Assembly (NCBI GenBank): GCA_009746045.1
Contig: RPFO01000353.1
Coordinates: 1 to 36,564, forward strand
Direction of reading: 5' to 3'
Length of the DNA: 36,564 nucleotides
DNA from: Mesostigma viride
Taxonomy: Eukaryota; Streptophyta; Mesostigmatophyceae; Mesostigmatales; Mesostigmataceae
Every line of letters starts with the position of its first letter. Position 1 is the first letter of the stretch. Under the pieces are notes generated by a model. That model had not been told where the DNA came from, did no database searches, and saw only the letters and a program-made list of their open reading frames with translations. This document shows positions 9,041 to 19,021 of the stretch, piece after piece. A program made the translations under genes and the position numbers.

Positions 9041-9981
9041 ACCCTTTCTTGTTTTGGAGGCTGGACCAGCCTGAGATTCCAATCAGCCATGCTCACTCAT
9101 GCCACAGACTCCTGACCTCTCCCAGAGGCCAGGGCTGCCCTTCTTTTGGAACTTGAGGTTTTACCCAAAGATTAGCCCAGAGCCAACATTGGTTCCAAGG
9201 CCCAGCCCTGACCCAGATGTCAGCCCCCAACCCTTTCTTTTGGGAACCTGGTTGAGGAGAAAAGTGAGGTCTCTACATCCAGGCAGCTGAACTTGGACAG
9301 AGGAAGTTATGATACGTATTATTGTGAGTTCCTGGTCCTTTCCAGTTATCACAGGCGCCCGTATCAGAGGCGCCCGCTCACAACCATTCCCCTTCCTTTT
9401 CATTCAACAGACACGGATAGAGCCCAGTTAATGCTTGCCAAGCTGGGGAGCCCATGTCCTCACTGAGGGATAAACTCAGGATTCACACATGCCAGGCTGT
9501 GGTCAGCTGGGGAATCGAACCCCACCCCATATCCTCCAGGTTTGGAACAGCTCCTGGAACTGTACATTACAAACAAACATGAAATGGAGATAACACGATT
9601 ATGACTTATTAATATAGAGAGAATAACCCATAATGAGGCTCCCTGGCAACCACGTCCAACATGGTCACACAACCAGGGTTTTATTAGCATGCAACAGGTT
9701 GGTTACAGAGAATATAAACAAATGTACAGCAACCTGTAAGAGCCAACATTTGGGCTGCCCTTTCAGGGTCCATTCCATGAAGACCCAAGGCCGGTTACAA
9801 GGTCCTTAAGACCCTTCTGCAACCCCATGACAGGGCCAGGCGATATTCTCAGCCAGGGGAGTGACTCCACCCTGACCCCTGTTCAGCAGGGTGTACGAAC
9901 CCTGAAGAACCCGCTGTCAGCCATTTCTGGCTACCCAGCCCACCGGGACACATCCCACCTCAGAGCAAGGCGTTGGTCTCC
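9041..9981 (-). other. CopB 3' untranslated region
   Basis: This is the reverse complement of a sequence closely similar to the CopA 3' UTR, including the AATAAA region (near 9680) and the purine tract next to the LTR (9041-9050). No gene is seen. Confidence 0.7.
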
Positions 9982-11316
9982 CTAGCACCCCACCATGGGG
10001 CCCATGAGCCCACGGAGCAGAGGGTACTGCTGCACGGCCTTCTCCTCAAGCTTGGTGAGAGCATCTGCAGGGTTATCCAGGCCAGCCACATGTTCAATGT
10101 CAGCTAAGCAGGACAGTGCCTTGAGCAACAGATAATCAAGGTCCCTGCTTCTGGCCAGCTGCCTGTGCACGAACTGCACCATGCCCATGCTGCCAGTTTT
10201 CACCAGTGTGTGCATCTGCAACCGACAGGAAGCTACCTTACATAGCTGGTAGAAAAGCTCCCTCAAGTAAAGGGCTGTGTGCAGCCCCTCACAGATTGCT
10301 CTGCACTCAGCAATGTCACTGCTGGGGGTTACCCTATTCTGCAATCGACTGTACCAGCAGACCAGAGAGGACTGTTCCTGCACCAGGGTGTTTAATGCTG
10401 CTGCCCGCCCCCTGACCTCTGTGACCTTCCTTCTATCCATAGAACTGTCCACATAGAGAACCATGTCCAAGGGCCTGTACTAATCCAAAGGACCCAAGAT
10501 GAGAGGTGGAGACATCCTCACAGATTGCATCACACTCTCAACACCCACCTCGACCAGCTGGGAATCTGTCAACCGACTCAAGACCAGCAGGTCAGGCGCA
10601 CAAATGCTAGCCAACCATGCCAACATACCGCGTATGGTAGCACCTCTTGGCCGGGTAATGGGCTCCTGCAGGGACACTTAACACAGCAAGCACACTTATC
10701 AAAGAAAGGTGGTATTGTTCGCCATGTCTCCCTAGCCGCTTCCTGGTCACCCTTGAGAAAAGCCCCCTTGAAATCTATCAAAGCAGAGCCATAGGCAATG
10801 CCTTTGACCAGGAAGGATAAGAAAACACACAACAACATTCTCCACGTGTCATGCAGCATCCCTGGTGTATAGAGCTCCTCATGTGCTATCTGTCTAGTGC
10901 CATGGTACTCGGTTGCAATTGGTCTGACATGTGGCACCTTGACACCATCTACCTGTTTGAGCTTGAGGACAAACATCAATCTGAGCAGCTGGTGATCCTC
11001 AGGGAGGACCTCTACAGGCTCTGCACAGTTGGCAATCATCCACTCATGCCCAGAAGCAACGAAGCCAGGAGTCCATGCCTTAGCCATCTTGGGGCTTTGC
11101 ATCATCTCCACTAGCTTGCGCCAAGGTACAGGACTCGTTCCAGGGATCTGGTACCTCTGCACCCCCAACTGGCGTGGGTCAAACGTAGTTGGGATGATCA
11201 GCAGGTCCTTAGCAATGGGCTCCTTAGAATCAGGCCCCTCCACTGCAACACCCTTCACAGCCCTTACAGCCACACTAAGTCCCTGGGAGTAGCGATATCT
11301 CTGGAGGGGTAAACTA
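9982..11316 (-). pseudogene. CopB pol 3' part: RT and RNase H remnants
   Basis: Read from 11316 down to 9982, this matches the CopA pol region from just after the protease to the end. The RT N-terminal half (10690-11310) is open with motif A FKGAFLKGD. Near 10680 about 400 nt are missing relative to CopA, removing the HGDD active-site box, and the frame changes. RT connection sequence follows to 10480, where a TAG replaces a Leu codon. RNase H (10470-9982) is open and ends ADALTKLEEKA plus a short variant tail. It is clearly a pseudogene. Confidence 0.85.
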
Positions 11317-11338
11317 CACTAGGAACTCAATTTCTGAG

Positions 11339-11660
11339 AAAATTCTCAAAAACCCTCAATTTTCTCACCCCTTTGAGAAAAAAGGTGAGAAAAGTGAGAA
11401 AAATCTCAATTTTTTTCCGCAAACGCTAGGCAACAAAATCTCACCAGGGTGAGATTTTGGTGAGAAAAAGGGGGTTTGGGTGAGATTTGGGTGAGAAAAA
11501 ACCCTAAAGTGAGAAAAAAGGTGAGAATGGGTGAGAAAAAGTGAGAAAAAGTGAGAAAAAGTGAAAAAATTGAGAAGTTTCTCACCAACACGAGAAAAAA
11601 TACTAACACGAGAAAAATCACAAGTCAACGTGGTGAGAAATTTCTCACCAAGAGTGTAAC
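11339..11660 (+). repeat. Left arm of GTGAGAAA-type repeats
   Basis: Irregular units of GTGAGAAAA, GGTGAGATTTGG and similar fill this stretch. They form an imperfect inverted repeat with the right arm at 14240-14545. An interrupted palindrome lies at 11434-11459, with 12-bp arms CAAAATCTCACC and GGTGAGATTTTG around AG. The arrays may be binding sites for a transposase supplied in trans, which is an inference. Confidence 0.8.
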
Positions 11661-12296
11661 ACGAAAAAAATCATGAGCTTTATTTCATTAAGTCATTAAT
11701 GTGAAAATAAACTCAGCACCACTAATTAATTAATTACATGATTAATTGAACTCGTGCTCCCGTTGGATCACGGAGCACCGAAGTGCTTTTAATCCCTGTG
11801 TGTGCACAACAGGAAGGGCACAGACCCCCTTTCTCCTTCATGCCAAAGGCATGTCGCAGCTGCTATTGGACCCGATAAACGATCCGGCAATCTGTGGGTG
11901 CAATAAGACCCATGTGAGCATATCATAACGGGTGCATGGGCAAGTAATCTGAGCATTGCCATGACGTAGCATGGTTGTACAAGGACTAAGCTAAGGCTAT
12001 GGCTGGTTGTGTACCGTGTGTTAGCGGTGCACGTGACTAGGTATAATGGCTCAGCTAGGCAAACATTCTAGGCATGGCTGCCATGGCGGCAGAGACTGCC
12101 AATGAGTACAAGCTAGGGCTATTCTAGCCCGCAGGGGGCGTCCACATCTCGTGGTTGATCATCAGGTCCCCGCCCCTCCAGTAAACCTTGGGACGTCAGG
12201 ATTGTTGATTCCCAGCACGTTGAACGCGTTGTGTCAGCACAGCGATCCCCCCTGCATCCAAACAAAGGCACACCGATAACCAAGAAAAGAGTATGC

Positions 12297-13248
12297 AAAT
12301 GTGCAGCCTTGTTCATTGAAATTATGGCTGGCTTACGCAAAGAGCGACTGTAAGATGACCTATACAGTGGGGCCGGAAACAGCTTGCTTGATCAGGGCGT
12401 GTTTTTCGAGCTTCACTGGCCGGGAGTGTCTAGTGGTGAGAACCATTGCTGCGATCGCTTTCCCACCATTTACGAGGAAATACCCGCAAATGAAAAACCA
12501 CTGAAACGGTCTAGCTTGATTCAGTCATTGCATTAGCCACATGCCATCATGCATGTTTCCAAACGTCCAAGAACTGCCCACGGTGCAAATGCAAAAATCC
12601 GGAGGACACGACCTCATTGCTTCATATTTGTATGCAGAAGAATAAAAAAGTAACATGCATTAAGGGCCCGCCTGCATAAAGGGCCTGAATTCTGATGCGG
12701 GCCCAGCGGCAGCACCGCCAAAGCAGATAAGGGCCCGCAGTCTGATGCGGGCCCCACGGCACCACCGCCATAGCAGAGCTCGAAGGTCGTGGTGCGCGTG
12801 AAACGTACGTACCTATGCCCTTTGTCGGTAGGTGCCGTTGGGGTCAAATTGGGTGCCGCCAAAATCGGGCCGACGCGTCAATAGACTGAGGCCGTCGATG
12901 AGTGCCATCATGCGGCTTGGGTCACTTCTGTTGGAGAACTTCAGCTAAGTTAACTTAACGCAAACCACTGGTCGCCCGCGTCGGGAACCGGCCCAACGGC
13001 TCTCCCGCAACAGAAAATTACGCGGCATACTGCATAAGTCGTCGGATGGTTACATTTCGACGGTCAAGATTTCATGATGAGGTTTGCGTTCAATTTGCCG
13101 CAGTTTGCCGCCCAGAGAAAGTAGTTGTTGGACTCGTTGCCCACGATGAAACACAATCAAGCAAGCCGTTTCCGGCCCCACCGTGTAGGTCATGTAGTCG
13201 CTCTTCACGTCAGCCAGCCGTAATTTCAATGCGCAAGGCTACACATTT
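12297..13248. repeat. Internal inverted repeat of about 95 bp
   Basis: The segment 12297-12394 (AAATGTGCAGCCTTG...) is closely similar to the reverse complement of 13155-13248 (AAATGTGTAGCCTTG...), with a spacer of about 760 bp. Identity is roughly 80% by eye. It could be the ends of a smaller element nested here, but I found no clear target duplication. Confidence 0.65.
12681..12779. repeat. Tandem duplication of about 50 bp, GGGCCC-rich
   Basis: Two adjacent copies share CTGATGCGGGCCC followed by an ACCGCC and AGCAGA-containing segment. They carry short inverted GGGCCCGC and GCGGGCCC pairs and so can form stem-loops. Confidence 0.55.
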
Positions 13249-13934
13249 CCATCTCCATTCATATTCATAATCCTGCACGACTCGAAAACGCGGACAAGAT
13301 AACGGCAGGCTCGAGCTACCATGGTCCGGATTCTCCCGATTTCTGGCCTGCGCTGGTTGTCTCCTTGATATTGGCAACTCTCTCCGGAAAGAGATTTTCC
13401 GCAGTTTGGCTGTTTCGAAACGTTAATTAAGTGAGATGCCTTCGGATCAGGAGACTCACACAGCCGCGAAATCATGCCAAAGGTCATATGTTCGATCCCT
13501 TGCTGGTAGCTTCTGAGCTTTCTTATTTTCTGTGTTCCGCGGAATCTCAGATTTGGGCCGCTAGCGTTTTCACGTTTGTTGCTTTCTGATCCGACGACAA
13601 CGTTGTGCCTTGCTCGTGTGACATCTGGCGCATGGTGTGATTCATGTGTATGGTGCTGCCTTGCCACATGGGACTGCTTTGCCATAAGAGTGAGTGTTGG
13701 GTTCTACACATTTGCTGCATGGACCGTTAGGTGCTGGTGAGCTCTTCCTTGTAGAACGCTTACATCTATGTCAAGGATCTGATTTCTTTTCCTCTTGCGT
13801 ATATTGTGTCGGTTTGTTTATTTCTTGCAGGGACCACGAGAGTAAAATGCAAGCGGTTCCACTTTCAAGTCAGCATGTGACGCCCTGTCGACCGGCCCGC
13901 TTTGTTAGCTAGCTACCATATAGTATATGATGAT

Positions 13935-14084
13935 AGGCATTGAATGCGGAAGATGTCATAACGCCATAACAGACTGTGTTGAACAGGCATTGAATGCCGA
14001 AGATGTCATAACGCCATAACAGACTGTGTTGAACAGGCATATTTGAATGCCGAAGATGTACATAACGCCATAACAGTGTTGAAT
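13935..14084. repeat. 50-bp tandem repeat, three units
   Basis: Units 13935-13984, 13985-14034 and 14035-14084 all begin AGGCAT and contain GAAGATGT, CATAACGCCATAACAG and GTGTTGAA. Units 1 and 2 differ at one base; unit 3 has small indels. Confidence 0.85.
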
Positions 14085-14239
14085 AGTTGAATCAACGGGT
14101 TCTTGCAGCTGTAAACATTAAAATTATTCAAACATTTAATGAAAAAATCATTATTGTTCGTGCTGTTTTGAACAGCGGTTGTTACTGGCACTGCATGCAT
14201 GTGTCTGCTGCCAGCATATTGCATTATGGGTGTGTTTTT

Positions 14240-14545
14240 CAGCGCTGTGTTTTCTCACTTTTCTCACTTTTCTCACGTCCTGTTTTTCTCACTTTTCTCA
14301 CGTTTCACACCTCCCGTTTTTCTCACTTATCTCACGTCCTGTTTTTTGAGATTTTTCTCACGTTTTTCCCCTTTTTTCACCTTTTTGGGGCAATCTCACC
14401 CGGGTGAGATTGCCCTTTTCTCACCCATTCTCACCCATTTCTCACCCTATTTTCTCACTTTTCTCACCCATTCTCACCCATTTCTCACCCTTTTTCTCAC
14501 CCATCTCACCCTTTTTCTCACCTTTTCTCACCCATTCTCAAAGCC
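14240..14545 (-). repeat. Right arm of GTGAGAAA-type repeats with a 28-bp palindrome
   Basis: TTTCTCAC and TTCTCACCC units, the complement of the left-arm motif, fill this stretch. At 14388-14415 there is a perfect 28-bp palindrome centred on CCCGGG. The left arm has the related imperfect palindrome at 11434-11459, at roughly mirror distance from its own end. Confidence 0.8.
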
Positions 14546-14557
14546 GAGTTCCTAGTG

Positions 14558-16418
14558 TACCCTGCCCTTCTAGTGCCAATTCCTCAGAGGTTATCGTCAC
14601 CTCCGGCTGGCATAAGAAATTCTGCCCCAGTATGGCTGGACCCTCATAGCCCTCTACCACACAGAACACCGTGGGCACCCCCAGAATAGGCACACTCACC
14701 TCCCCCAGAACTTTCATGGACACATTCCTCGAGAAATCAGACACGGCTGGGCAACCGGCTACAGACATCTGCAACCTTGCAGCATCCTCAGCCCTCAGAA
14801 TGGACACCTGCGAGTTGGTATCCACCTCTAATGTTGCTGCCCAGCATGACCCCCACCCCGTGAGCTTAGATACCTTGGGATCACGCTTGCCGCTCATCAA
14901 TGCCCGGATGACGTCCTCCATGAGGAGCCCCTTGGGCTTTGGTCCAGCCCTGGCCCCCTACTGGCCTTGTGACAGTTGATGCAGCAGATTCCAGCTCACC
15001 CTCGTCCATCCAGGACAGACCATCATCCAAGCATGGAGGGTTAGCATCTACTGCCTGGCTCTCCTCCTGAGCCTCAACCTCCAAGGGAGGCTCAGGGCCG
15101 TCTACAGGCCAGATTGCACTTGGCCTTTTCTCTCGGATATGAGCCCAGGACAACCTGTACACGCGCCTAGGATCCCTGTCCAAGGCTACCAGACAAGAAT
15201 GGTTGGCCTCATCCAACTGGGTTACCAGCCCATCCTGCCACTTGCCACGCTTGCCTGGTATTGATGGCTCCTTCCACATCCTGACCCCCATTCCCACAAG
15301 GGGCCTCAGCATTTTCCAGCCCTTGTCCTTGCGCCACAGCCGAGCAAACACTCTATCTGCCTTTCTCAGGCAGGCACCCACTACCTCTGGGGATAACAAC
15401 CCAAACTGCGCTGCTAAGGGAGAGACTGCCCCACCATCATAGTAATAGTTTACCCTGTGGTTAAGCTGTTCCTCAATCCCCTTGCACCAGGCTGCCTTTT
15501 CCAAAGCAGATGCTACCACTGGCACAGTCTTTGCTGCTAGCACCACTTTCTTTACCTCACGGATAGATCTCTCTACAGCCCCTGCTGCCCATGACTCTCT
15601 CTAGGGACCACTACCAGCTTACACGGAAGCTGATCAGCATGCTTTCTCAAGCAGTCAAACTGCAAGTCAGCTTGCACCAAGGTGTACACCCCAAAGCATG
15701 GCAACAAAGACTGGAGACCCAACAACAAGTGATGCTCATCCATGCCAGGCAGGATGGTCAACAGCCCATACCGGCTGAACCTATCCACCCCCACCAACAG
15801 ATACAATCCACGCATGTGCTGTATATCTACTTCGATATCTCCCCGCTCTCTAGCAGGCTCTCTAGCGTGGGACCGTGGTGGGTGAATCTGATTCTCCTGA
15901 CAGATACAGTTCTCAGCAGCTGCAGTGCAGGCCTCCAACAGAGGCTGCTTACCTAGCTTCCAAGCAAACATTTCTGCCTGTTTAGAGTGCCCAAATACAT
16001 GGTGTAGAGTATGCCCAGCGGCTGCATAGCTCAACCCCCTATCAGTCTCACTGCATAAGGAGGAACTAGGACTTGGCTGTGTGCGCGGGACCGCACGACC
16101 CACCTCCTGCTCCTTGGAACCAGGGACCTCCACAGCTTGACTCCCAGAGCCAACAGTGGTTCCCTCGGCGCCAGCAGGACTTTCCAGCTGAGCTGCTTGA
16201 CTCCCAGAGCCAACACTCACTGAAGACCCTGTACCTGCCACAGGCCCAGGGAATTGCACTGCTGCAGCAGCGACATTGCAATCATGTGGAAGAACAAACC
16301 CATCAGTATTCCCAACCCCCTGCTGCTGAACAGGAGGTGCACCCCTATCATCCATATTTACAAGTGCCACCTGCCCCACCTGGGGTGACTGACTATTTAC
16401 ATGGGGCACTGCACTAAG
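14558..16418 (-). pseudogene. CopB pol 5' part: integrase and protease-like, frameshifted
   Basis: Reading from 16418 down, the first frame holds the spacer and the integrase zinc and core start, with HHVFGHSKQAEMFAWKLGK and VDIQHMRG. A one-base loss at about 15575 (CAGGGGCTG where CopA has CAGGGAGCTG) shifts frame just before the catalytic Glu (AVERS region). The next frame runs to about 14900. Another shift leads into the protease-like segment (14921 down to 14560) with EVDTNSQVSIL and AILGQNFL. The TA transposon interrupts the frame after the Gly-Gln-Gly that follows the protease. Domain order is the same as in CopA, INT then PR. Confidence 0.85.
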
Positions 16419-16421
16419 TCA
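16419..16421 (-). promoter_or_regulatory. CopB gag stop TGA, putative readthrough site
   Basis: On the minus strand gag ends ...AAG CCG TGA CTT AGT and the pol frame continues in the same register. This is the same TGA CTT as in CopA, although the surrounding sequence has diverged. Confidence 0.55.
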
Positions 16422-17643
16422 CGGCTTCCTGGACTGACCACCTGCTCCTGCAGCATTGGCCAGATCAGGGCAATCACGGTGCCAGTGACCTGTCTTACCA
16501 CAGCCAAAGCACTTATCCTCCTTCCCAGCCGGGGCCTTCCTCTGACCCCCCTTGGTTCTGGTTGCCTGGCTTATTCTGGTTGCCTTGGCCCTGGCTCTTG
16601 CCTTGCCCTTGGCTACCTCCCCCCCTGCTGCCCCCCTTGGTGACCACCAGCCTGCTTCTGACCCTTGTTCTGAGCCCCTTGCTGCTGGCCCTTGCCACCT
16701 TGGTTTCCAACCCCCCTGCGCCTCCCAGCCCTCTGACGCCTGCTAGGATGAGGACCTCCCTGGGCTGCCTGCCCTGGGGCATCCCCCTGCACCTGGCTAG
16801 CGGAGGCTGAAGCACCTGAGGTCTGAATGGGTTTACAAGCAGGGGCAGATGGGCGAATGCTCAAGACTACCCTCTCTAAGGCAGCCAGCGACCCATCTGT
16901 CTGATCTGCAAACAGCCTAGCTGCATTGCGACCATCCACACTGAGCCCCTGATCTCAAACGCATCATAGGCCAGCTTGTAGTGATTAGTGAGGTTGAGGA
17001 CTTTGTCAGAAAACTCCTGACGCAGGCCCAGGAGAAACTGCTCCTAAGAGAGCTTATCCTTCACTGCAGACCTGGCTTTGTCCCTCACACGCTCAGAAGA
17101 ATCCCTATTCACTGAGGAAGCATGGAACACCTGGACGAGATTGACAGTGGGATCTACGGAGTAGGTGACTAGCTCCATATCCTCTAACCACTTGTCTAAC
17201 TCCTCCTGACTCACGGGTGGCTTCAGAGGCTTCTGGCCGTTCATCACGGCTACAGCACTTATGTGGGGTCTAGTTCCTGGCAACGCGCGAGCATCACTAC
17301 CCACAGCAGAAGCCCCAGCACCCCCAGCCCAAGCGTCTACAGAAACATGAGGAGGAACGACTGCCTCGGCCACACGGGCCGTCTTACCACCGTTGGCCTG
17401 CATCCCCTCCCCTTGGCCTCCTCCAGCCAGCTCAAAGCTGTCCGATGGCCCTTCTGCGCGCTCCTTCCCCCGTGCTTCCTCCTTTCGCTTCCGGTACCGC
17501 GTCTTTTGCCCCGCCACGCCCTCCATCGTGGGAATCGTCTCCCCTTCTGGCTGGCCGACTGCTGGCACTGACGCTTTCCGCCTCTCACCCTCCGTCGCAA
17601 CCGCCTTGCTCCCGCCGCCGACCCCGTTCTTGCCCTTAAGCAT
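16419..17643 (-). pseudogene. CopB gag, broken
   Basis: The ATG at 17643 follows TCCATA and opens a frame of about 200 residues ending at 17044 with a TAG that replaces the Trp codon of CopA. Beyond it the capsid region continues in frame to about 16950, where about 115 nt are missing relative to CopA. The remaining Gln/Gly-rich linker and the CCHC knuckle (CFGCGKTGHWHRDC, near 16455-16505) follow in changing frames. The intact N terminus is the best guide to the native gag start in this family. It is acidic and basic patchwork, with RYRKRKEEARGKERAEG as a conserved basic stretch. Confidence 0.8.
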
Positions 17644-18530
17644 TATGGACACAGATACAAGGTAGCAGCAATGAAAGCAACGCCCGGACCGAAGAGACGT
17701 AGGCCGAACTGATCCTGCAAGCAGAGGAACTAGCCCCAACACCGGCTTACTGGTCGCCTTTCTTCCAGGCGCTCGACAGTTGACAAAGCCTCAGAAGGAG
17801 CTCATACCAAACCACGCACCCTGCATGATTTCCCCGCACAGGTCTCAAGCTTCGCCACAATGTCCACCGCTTTCTTTGTAGACCACTGCCGTGACAATGC
17901 CGCTACCAGTCGCTTGCTGCCACTCTGACAGCTGCAGTTGCTCTTTCCGGTCTCAGTCGTTCTACAAGCCGCAATACACGTCCTGGACGTCCAGCCCTTG
18001 CAGACCTCTACCACCTCAAGCGTGGCAGGGAAAACGACAGGCTGCTCCTGGCTCTGACGAATATGCCGACCAAAACGCTCATCCGGAAATGCTGCCAAGC
18101 AACGAGGGCACAGGCTATAAATCCTCAAACCCACACCAGTCCAGGCAAAGCTCAATTCCTCGCCGACTGGACAGATCTGGCTGCCGAAACGCACGGGTTG
18201 TCTCGCTTGCCGCTTTCACTACCGCTAGCGTCACCAAAGTCCCTTCGCCATAGCTTTAACTAGCCACGACGCAAGCAAACACCTGGCGCCACCTAGCGAC
18301 ATCACAGCAACTTCGCCCAAGAAAGTCCCGAGCACGTAGCAAGACCACCAAACCCGTCAATCAGGCCGTCTCGACATCATATTATAACACTGTCTCCGCC
18401 CTGCCGAGCACCGAGGAAAATAACCGCCTGCAGCCTAGCTCGCCTGGCGTCATTGCTTCTCGTGCCTGTCGCAGAGCAGAAACCACTGCTCCCGGAGCTC
18501 TTCTCAAAAACCCGGAACAATAATACGATT
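17644..18530 (-). other. CopB leader with a Cys-rich ORF (18194-17802)
   Basis: This region lies between the CopB 5' LTR and gag. It shows no visible similarity to the CopA leader. One minus-strand frame, 18194 to 17802, encodes 130 residues with CPRCLAAFPDERFGRHIR, a possible CX2C...H zinc-binding motif, and a second Cys-rich stretch. No family is recognised. A short open frame at 18579-18382 overlaps the LTR and is probably not real. Confidence 0.4.
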
Positions 18531-18812
18531 TAGCGACGCCGGCCAGGCAGCTGCCGTGAGCTCCTGGTCCTTGTCGCAACTGTTAGGACCTAGGTCGCGT
18601 AGCTTGCAACCTTTGCTCCTCGCCCCAGGTAACGCTCTCGCTGGCTTGCTCACTCCAAGTGACAACCACGGTGCGTCGGCAAAGAACTGCCTTGACCTGC
18701 CTTAGGCCATAGCTTTATGTTACCTCATTTCCATGGTGCCCTAAGGCATCTCCCGTCGGCCTCGCACAGTGCACCGCTACCTTGCCAGAGCTCAGCTTAC
18801 CGCTACCTTGCA
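18531..18812 (-). repeat. CopB 5' LTR, truncated
   Basis: The 282 bp match 8376-8657 without indels and with three substitutions seen. The match ends at CTACCTTGCA, and the remaining outer part of about 383 bp is missing. The sequence switches directly to a CopA-type LTR. The position next to the CopB leader fixes it as the 5' LTR. Confidence 0.85.
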
Positions 18813-19021
18813 AACAAGGATGGAACGAGGTTGCATATAGCTCGAGGCTCAACGAGGCAACGAGCGTCTTCACACACGAACCTTGGTCGTCACGACGAGT
18901 GGCGAGCCTATCGAGGGTCGTAGGCCTGGTGTGAGGATAAAGGTTGCTAGCCAGCAGCCTAGGGTCATTCCAGCCGGCAAGGACCAGGAGCTCACAAGCT
19001 CTGCTGACGAGTTGCTGCGCA
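18813..19021 (+). repeat. Last 209 bp of a CopA-type LTR
   Basis: These bases correspond to 439-647 with no indels and end in TGCTGCGCA, the tail missing from the LTR at 7732-8375. About 199 bp are therefore present on both sides of CopB. It directly abuts CopD sequence at 19022. Confidence 0.88.

Larger units (their letters stand above)
11661..14239. other. Interior of the DNA transposon, no gene recognised
   Basis: This 2.6-kb stretch has no long open frame with recognisable domains. The longest frame (13239-13685, minus) resembles no family I know. It contains an inverted repeat (12297-12394 with 13155-13248), a GGGCCC-rich tandem duplication (12681-12779) and a 50-bp tandem triplet (13935-14084). 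Confidence 0.6.
11317..14557. mobile_element. 3.24-kb DNA transposon with TA target duplication, inside CopB pol
   Basis: The left end CACTAGGAACTC (11317-11328) and right end GAGTTCCTAGTG (14546-14557) are perfect inverted repeats flanked by TA on both sides (11315-11316 and 14558-14559). Removing the element and one TA leaves a CopB sequence of exactly the same length as CopA across the site, which proves the boundaries. Both sub-terminal regions are long arrays of GTGAGAAA-like units in opposite orientation. No transposase or other recognisable protein is encoded, so it is presumably non-autonomous. TA duplications occur in Tc1/mariner and some other superfamilies; the family is not identified. 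Confidence 0.88.
8376..18812 (-). mobile_element. CopB: degenerate copia-like LTR retrotransposon
   Basis: This relative of CopA lies in reverse orientation with a 3' LTR (8376-9040), a 3' UTR, a broken pol and gag, a distinct leader and a partial 5' LTR (18531-18812). It carries an in-frame TAG in gag at 17044-17046, a deletion of about 115 nt in gag near 16950, a frameshift near 15575, another near 14900, an RT deletion of about 400 nt near 10680 and a TAG near 10480. A 3241-bp DNA transposon is inserted between protease and RT. The element cannot move by its own proteins. Confidence 0.85.
1..19021 (+). mobile_element. CopA: copia-like LTR retrotransposon, interrupted by CopB
   Basis: CopA runs from its 5' LTR through the leader, gag and pol to a split 3' LTR (7732-8375 and 18813-19021). 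CopB and its DNA transposon fill 8376-18812. The right-hand end TGCGCA at 19021 abuts a minus-strand copia RT fragment (CopD), the likely target. The left target flank is outside the window, so the target duplication, expected to be AATGA or similar, cannot be checked. The pol frame is intact but the gag N terminus is not, so autonomous activity is uncertain. Confidence 0.75.

Noticed and set aside
11317-11328. Assignment of the DNA transposon to the CACTA superfamily because its ends start CACTA
   Set aside because: CACTA elements usually give 3-bp duplications. Here the empty-site comparison fits a 2-bp TA duplication, so the match of the first five bases is not enough.
11339-11660. CRISPR-like array in the GTGAGAAA region
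   Set aside because: Units are 8-10 bp with irregular spacing and no unique spacers of constant length. They mirror the other end of a DNA transposon.
13239-13685. Minus-strand 148-residue open frame as a transposase
   Set aside because: No recognisable motif, no catalytic DDE/D pattern, and composition like chance open sequence.
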